A stretch of DNA of 64,000 bases, taken from NCBI RefSeq assembly GCF_037976325.1, contig NZ_CP150265.1:3405501-3469500 (forward strand), in the 5' to 3' direction. Of the stretch, positions 60,167 through 64,000 are shown one piece after another (within the stretch, counting starts at the first letter, position 1; every line of letters begins with the position of its first letter). The position numbers were made by a program, and so were the translations under genes. The notes beneath the pieces are model-generated. The model was not told the DNA's origin. It was given only the letters and a program-made list of their open reading frames with translations, and made no database searches. Origin of the DNA: Paenibacillus sp. FSL K6-3182. Lineage in GTDB: Bacteria; Bacillota; Bacilli; Paenibacillales; Paenibacillaceae.

Positions 60167-60849
60167 CGCTGACTTGGCAGCTGATTGGATTCATTATTTT
60201 AACAGGCTTATTCAGCGCACCTCATTGTATCGGTATGTGCGGGGGGATTGTATCAACCGTCTCATTAAATTCCTCAGCGCCAGTCAAAAAATCAATGCTT
60301 CTATATAATACAGGCCGCATTCTCTCTTATTCCTTATTAGGGGCTGTAATGGGAACAGTAGGTTCTTTTGTGGATGTTGCAGGTAAATTTGCAGGGGTTC
60401 AAGGATTGGCATCCATTATTGGCGGCTGTTTCTTGCTGCTCTGGCTTTGGCGGAGATTTCAGCTGCCGCTCATGAACCGATTGTCTAGCTTTCTGCACAA
60501 AAGATTAGTAGGCGGTGCTTCTCGCTCTGCTAAGCAGGAAACGTTCCATTTGCTCGCAACTGGAATAGCCTTCGGATTTTTGCCATGCGGCTTAACTTAT
60601 GCGATGCAAATGACGGCAGCCTCCACTGGCTCAGGACTTGAAGGAGCGGCTGTCATGGCCTTGTTTGGGCTATCGACTTTCCCTGCTTTAGCTGTGGCTG
60701 CTTCGATCGCTGCTTTTGCCAATAAGAAATGGCGGCGATTTATGCGTAAAGCAAGTGTAGTCACGGCGATTGCTGTGGGTGTCATCTCGATTTTGCGCGG
60801 GCTTACGGTGAATGGTGTCATTCCTTCGATTAATCCATGGCTTTGGTAA
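60163..60849 (+). CDS. Sulfite exporter TauE/SafE-like (DsbD_2) membrane protein
   Basis: A 228-residue membrane protein with six helices. SAPHCIGMCGGIV (Cys22, Cys26) and GFLPCGLTYAMQ are the paired, inversion-related motifs of the DsbD_2/CcdA-like group often found beside copper ATPases and cytochrome oxidase genes. The cysteines may move electrons or bind copper. It is translationally coupled to copA through a four-base overlap, which supports a role in copper traffic. It ends just before the convergent YtkA-like gene. Confidence 0.88.
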   Translation: MTLTWQLIGFIILTGLFSAPHCIGMCGGIVSTVSLNSSAPVKKSMLLYNTGRILSYSLLGAVMGTVGSFVDVAGKFAGVQGLASIIGGCFLLLWLWRRFQLPLMNRLSSFLHKRLVGGASRSAKQETFHLLATGIAFGFLPCGLTYAMQMTAASTGSGLEGAAVMALFGLSTFPALAVAASIAAFANKKWRRFMRKASVVTAIAVGVISILRGLTVNGVIPSINPWLW

Positions 60850-60865
60850 TTTGCTAATTAGTTAG

Positions 60866-61309
60866 CTAATGAACCGCTCGCAGTAATCTGTCGATGGTAT
60901 ACGTTTGGTCAACCGTCTTGAGTGTTAGAGTCGCTTTCCATGTGCCAGCCATCAGCGGTACGCCTTCGCCCGTATATGTTCCAGGATCAGCTTCCGTCAT
61001 TTTAAACTCGTAATCACCGCAAACCATATCCATCATCTCAAGCTTGACTGATAGTTCAGCTCCTTGTAATGGGGCGCCCGAGAGATCAGTAAGCTCGATT
61101 TTAAATAAATTGTTGTCTAGCACCTTCGCTGGATAACCATCGATGGACCATTTAGCTTCGCCTTTGTCGAAGAGATGTTCCGTCATGGGAGGCGATAATT
61201 CTTCGCCTTTACGGAGCCATGTGAAAATTAAAACAACGACAATTGCCAAAACCAATAAAATGATAGTGAATTTTAGCAGATTATAATTTGGTTTGTGTTC
61301 TGCTTTCAT
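60866..61309 (-). CDS. YtkA/FixH-like membrane-anchored protein
   Basis: A 147-residue protein with one N-terminal membrane helix (about residues 14-32) and an extracytoplasmic beta-sandwich typical of YtkA/FixH: FKIELTDLSGAPLQGAELSV, then MMDMVCGDYEF and PLMAGTWKATLTL. Met and Cys in MMDMVCGD could bind copper. AAGGAGG lies 13 bases before the ATG I chose at 61309, a rather long spacing. It is convergent with the copper genes; the family usually goes with copper oxidase assembly. Confidence 0.75.
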   Translation of the reverse strand: MKAEHKPNYNLLKFTIILLVLAIVVVLIFTWLRKGEELSPPMTEHLFDKGEAKWSIDGYPAKVLDNNLFKIELTDLSGAPLQGAELSVKLEMMDMVCGDYEFKMTEADPGTYTGEGVPLMAGTWKATLTLKTVDQTYTIDRLLRAVH

Positions 61310-61601
61310 ATTTAGGAAAGAACCTCCTTTATGAGTTGTATATTCTTCTGTTAGATTCATAAAAAGAACGCGTGTTAGAACGGAAGTATTATCTGCTGTC
61401 TGCTATTTGTTTGAGGAACGAATGTTTAGAAAAATAAAAGTATAGCAAGGGCGGAGAAGTCACGAATTGTGGTAATGGACATCAGATACGCTATTGTGCT
61501 CACTTTCGCTTTTTTGGCAACCGTAACGGACACAGAAGCTCTAACTCTCATTAGGCTTCACAAGTTATTTTTTAGCTCACTTTTTTCCAAACATCTGATT
61601 C

Positions 61602-61690
61602 TATGTCCGTTAGCATCAAATATGGGCCCGATTCTTGAATATAGCGAATTGTATGTCCGTTAGCTTCAAAAATGAGCCCGATTCTTGAAA
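61602..61690. repeat. Two-copy 39-bp direct repeat, 50-bp period
   Basis: Both copies begin TATGTCCGTTAGC and end GCCCGATTCTTGAA, at 61602-61640 and 61652-61690, with three or four mismatches. ACGGACAC-AGAAGCT near 61528 looks like an inverted piece of the same element. Confidence 0.8.
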
Positions 61691-61986
61691 ATTACATCTT
61701 GCTGCTCAGTTCAGGCTAAGGCTAAACGCACTCATCATGGTTAAAAAAACGCGCGCTAAGAAATAGACCCATTACGTTACCTATGCGGCAAATGAGTGAA
61801 GCAGAACGTCGATAATTAGGATGAGTATGGCATGGATGACATTAGACAAATAGAACAAGACGTTGTATAGTAACAACGGATCATTTTATAGATGATGGAC
61901 GGGGATAGATGCACCATATCTTCACCTGCATGATCCGATTTTGTTGGAGAAGCTGTTCGCTTAGCCTAATTAGAAAAAGCGTATAC

Positions 61987-62022
61987 TAGCATTTCTGACT
62001 CAAGGTCGGGGATGCTATTTTT
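61987..62022 (+). terminator. Hairpin with T-run just before the BtuF-type gene
   Basis: TAGCAT and CTGAC pair with GTCGG and ATGCTA, followed by five T. It lies 34 bases before the gene and 1.1 kb from the nearest upstream plus-strand gene, so it may be a leader attenuator instead of a gene-end terminator. Confidence 0.6.
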
Positions 62023-62055
62023 AATACGATATATGACGCAGGAGGAGTAAGGAAA

Positions 62056-63048
62056 ATGAAAAGGTTACATAAAAGTACAATGAAAACGCTAGTAGGTTTG
62101 CTGCTCGTGATGATGCTCGTATTCACAGGAGCATGCGGTGCAAATAAGGACACGGTTAACGAGCCGGGAAAAACAACGAACAATGCTGGTCAGACTGCAA
62201 CTAACGAGCCATCCAAGGCGAATGAATCGACCGTTTATCCACTAACATTAAAGGACGATACAGGTACGGAGATTACATTTGAGCAAGAGCCAACTAAAAT
62301 TGTCTCGCTTGCTCCTAGTGAAACTGAAGCTATTTATGCAATCGGCTCAGGTGACCGTGTGGTAGGTGTTGATGAGTCAAGCAACTATCCTGAGGAGGCG
62401 GCAAGCAAGGCAAAGGTTGGCGATATGACGACAAATATTGAAGCAGTTGCAGCTCTCAATCCGGATCTCGTGCTGGCGTCTTCTTCAATGAATGGAGAGG
62501 CAATCACGAAGCTCAGAGAACTGAAAATTCCGGTCTATGCGACAGACCCTCTCACGTATGATGCAGTTATTGCCAAAATCGAAAATTTAGGTCATATTAT
62601 GAATAAACAATCCGAAGCGGCTGAGGTTGCAGGCCACATGCTTTCAGTGAAGCAACAAGTTTCGGATGCAGTTAAGAATGCAGTGAAAAAGAAAGTGTAT
62701 TTAGAATTTTCCCCAGGCTGGACCGTTGGATCTGGCACATTCCTTGACGAATTGCTGGCACTGGCTGGCGGCGAGAATGTTGCAGGAGCTGCTCCAGGTT
62801 GGTATGAGGTGAGTGCAGAGTCGATTGTTACTCAGAATCCCGAGCTTATTATATACCCTGCATTGAAGGAGGAGCCGAATCCGATTGTTGTTGGCATTGA
62901 GAGCCGTCCAGGCTGGAATGTCATTGATGCGGTGAAAAATAAGCAAATGCATGCAGTAACGGAGGACCCGCTTGTTCGTGTAGGGCCGAGACTTGCAGAT
63001 GGTTTGCTGGAACTTGCGAAAGTGATTCACCCGGATCTCGTAAAATAA
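62056..63048 (+). CDS. BtuF/FecB-type ABC substrate-binding lipoprotein
   Basis: A 330-residue lipoprotein: signal peptide with lipobox FTGAC (Cys27), an Asn/Thr-rich spacer, then a helical-backbone binding protein (PF01497 type). KIVSLAPSETEAIYAIGSGDRVVGVDE is the conserved first lobe, VGDMTTNIEAVAALNPDLVL follows, and the second lobe has YLEFSPGWTVGSGTFLDELLALAGGEN. This looks closest to the cobalamin binder BtuF (YvrC), but iron-siderophore binders share the fold. AGGAGGAG precedes the ATG. The stop overlaps the start of the permease gene. Confidence 0.88.
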   Translation: MKRLHKSTMKTLVGLLLVMMLVFTGACGANKDTVNEPGKTTNNAGQTATNEPSKANESTVYPLTLKDDTGTEITFEQEPTKIVSLAPSETEAIYAIGSGDRVVGVDESSNYPEEAASKAKVGDMTTNIEAVAALNPDLVLASSSMNGEAITKLRELKIPVYATDPLTYDAVIAKIENLGHIMNKQSEAAEVAGHMLSVKQQVSDAVKNAVKKKVYLEFSPGWTVGSGTFLDELLALAGGENVAGAAPGWYEVSAESIVTQNPELIIYPALKEEPNPIVVGIESRPGWNVIDAVKNKQMHAVTEDPLVRVGPRLADGLLELAKVIHPDLVK

Positions 63049-64000
63049 TGATGACCTATAAATTAGTTTGGTATGGAGGAGCAGCTATGCTCCTTCTTGC
63101 TGTTTCTATCGTTGTAAGTTTGTCGATTGGCTCGGCTGGTATTTCCATTCGAGATGTTTGGGGCATTTTGCTTCACCAGCTGCCGTGGCTTGCCGATAAC
63201 ACAGTCCCTTATACACCTGCCGAAATAGCGATCGTCACGCAAGTACGTCTATCGCGTATTTTGCTTGCCGTCCTCGTTGGTGCTTGTCTCGCACTAGCTG
63301 GCACGGGTTTTCAAGGGGTTCTTCGAAATCCGCTGGCTGATCCTTATACACTAGGAGTGTCTTCGGGGAGCTCAGTTGGTGCATCATTCATTATTTTATT
63401 TGGCTTGCAGTCAGCGATTGGCATGTGGACGATACCGCTAGTTGCTTTTGCTACAGGAACCTTGACGCTGCTTGGTGTTTTTTGGCTGTCTCGCAACAAG
63501 GGTGTTATACATATTGAAACGCTTATTTTATCAGGGGTTATCATCCAGTCCTTTTTAGGCGCTTTTGTATCATTCATGGTGTCCGTCTCAGAGGGCGTTG
63601 TGAATCAAATTTTGTTCTGGTTAATGGGATCGCTTGCGATGAGAAGCTGGGAACATGTATATATGCTTATTCCTTTTCTCGCGGTAGGCTTTCCACTACT
63701 GCTTGCATATGGGCAATCTCTCAATTTATTTGTACTGGGGGAACGCCATGCAGCGCATCTTGGCATCCATGTCGAGAGAACGAAGCTGATCGTCTTAATC
63801 AGCTCGACCTTGCTGACGGCAGCAGCAGTCTCTGTTTCTGGTGTAATCGGTTTTGTTGGGCTCGTGGTACCACATCTCATTCGTTTGCTCGTTGGCCCCG
63901 ACTATCGATTAATTACCCCTTTATCGGCTATCGGTGGAGGCATATTTATTTTATGGGCTGATACGCTTGCGCGCATGGCGCTGACGCCTAAGGAAATTCC
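63048..64000 (+). CDS. BtuC/FecCD-type ABC permease, cut by window end
   Basis: The reading frame starts with the ATG that overlaps the stop of the binding-protein gene (TAATG) and stays open to the window end, giving at least 317 residues; about 20-30 are likely missing. GTGFQGVLRNPLADPYTLGVSSGSSVGA is the FecCD hallmark, split by helix 2-3, and VIGFVGLVVPHLIRLLVGPDYR is the cytoplasmic coupling loop. About ten membrane helices are expected. Together with the binding protein it forms a vitamin B12 or siderophore importer; the ATPase gene should lie just outside the window. Confidence 0.9.
   Translation, partial: MMTYKLVWYGGAAMLLLAVSIVVSLSIGSAGISIRDVWGILLHQLPWLADNTVPYTPAEIAIVTQVRLSRILLAVLVGACLALAGTGFQGVLRNPLADPYTLGVSSGSSVGASFIILFGLQSAIGMWTIPLVAFATGTLTLLGVFWLSRNKGVIHIETLILSGVIIQSFLGAFVSFMVSVSEGVVNQILFWLMGSLAMRSWEHVYMLIPFLAVGFPLLLAYGQSLNLFVLGERHAAHLGIHVERTKLIVLISSTLLTAAAVSVSGVIGFVGLVVPHLIRLLVGPDYRLITPLSAIGGGIFILWADTLARMALTPKEI

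Larger units (their letters stand above)
61310..62055. other. Gene-poor region with short repeats and a terminal hairpin
   Basis: About 745 bases without a convincing gene on either strand. It contains a 39-base direct repeat (61602 and 61652) and a related inverted fragment near 61520, and a terminator-like hairpin at 61987-62022. I looked for a cobalamin riboswitch before the BtuF-type gene and saw no B12 box. GC and codon structure give no sign of a decayed gene. Confidence 0.55.

Noticed and set aside
61310..62055. Cobalamin riboswitch before the BtuF-type gene
   Set aside because: I could not find the B12 box or the conserved core; only a terminal hairpin is present.

Overview
The window looks like a chromosomal segment of an endospore-forming, low-to-moderate GC Firmicute, most likely Paenibacillaceae (Paenibacillus or a close relative). 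Evidence for this is the ymdB-spoVS-miaB-ricA block (syntenic in outline with Bacillus), the sigma-H-type promoter before spoVS, strong AGGAGG ribosome binding sites, a T-box before argS, a CcpA-type cre site, and a large SLH-anchored GH10 xylanase typical of Paenibacillus. No rRNA, tRNA, CRISPR array or intact insertion sequence was seen.

1-16 kb: ymdB, spoVS, an M19 dipeptidase, a 2-oxoacid:ferredoxin oxidoreductase (korAB) followed by pduL, a DHA2 drug exporter divergent from its probable TetR repressor around a perfect 16-bp palindrome, a second DNA sliding clamp paired with a small ribbon-helix-helix protein, miaB-ricA, an orphan AT-rich gene, then bioY divergent from two ECF-transporter genes with a consensus BirA operator between them. 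The second ECF gene is a fusion of ATPase and T component.

16-31 kb: a HAD protein and an MFS carrier, signal peptidase I, then a sensor kinase, response regulator and RND pump, followed directly by the most interesting locus. That locus is a thiazole/oxazole-modified microcin (TOMM) cluster of the heterocycloanthracin/sonorensin type: a Cys-rich precursor with 16 Cys, an ocin-ThiF-like F protein, a fused C-YcaO cyclodehydratase and a SagB-type dehydrogenase. A His/Met-rich, possibly spore-coat protein lies convergent to it.

31-46 kb: two small genes (DUF3889, YbjQ), then a long co-directional run: exported membrane protein, ABC ATPase, ABC-2 permease, a protein with a 146-residue Gly/Ser/Thr tract, MoxR ATPase, DUF58, BatA/VWA protein, VWA/glutamine-amidotransferase-like protein, and an HD-CHAP fusion. 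This is a MoxR-VWA system merged with an ABC exporter. A 33-bp tandem repeat array interrupts it.

46-64 kb: rhodanese, an APH-type kinase, methionine aminopeptidase, a small membrane protein, the 1477-residue xylanase, a VOC protein, a hypothetical protein, T-box plus argS, a copper-handling group (copA, a SafE-like membrane protein, a YtkA/FixH-like protein), a 0.75-kb gene-poor gap with short repeats, and the start of a BtuF/BtuC-type ABC uptake system cut by the window edge. All assignments come from reading motifs; no database search was run.
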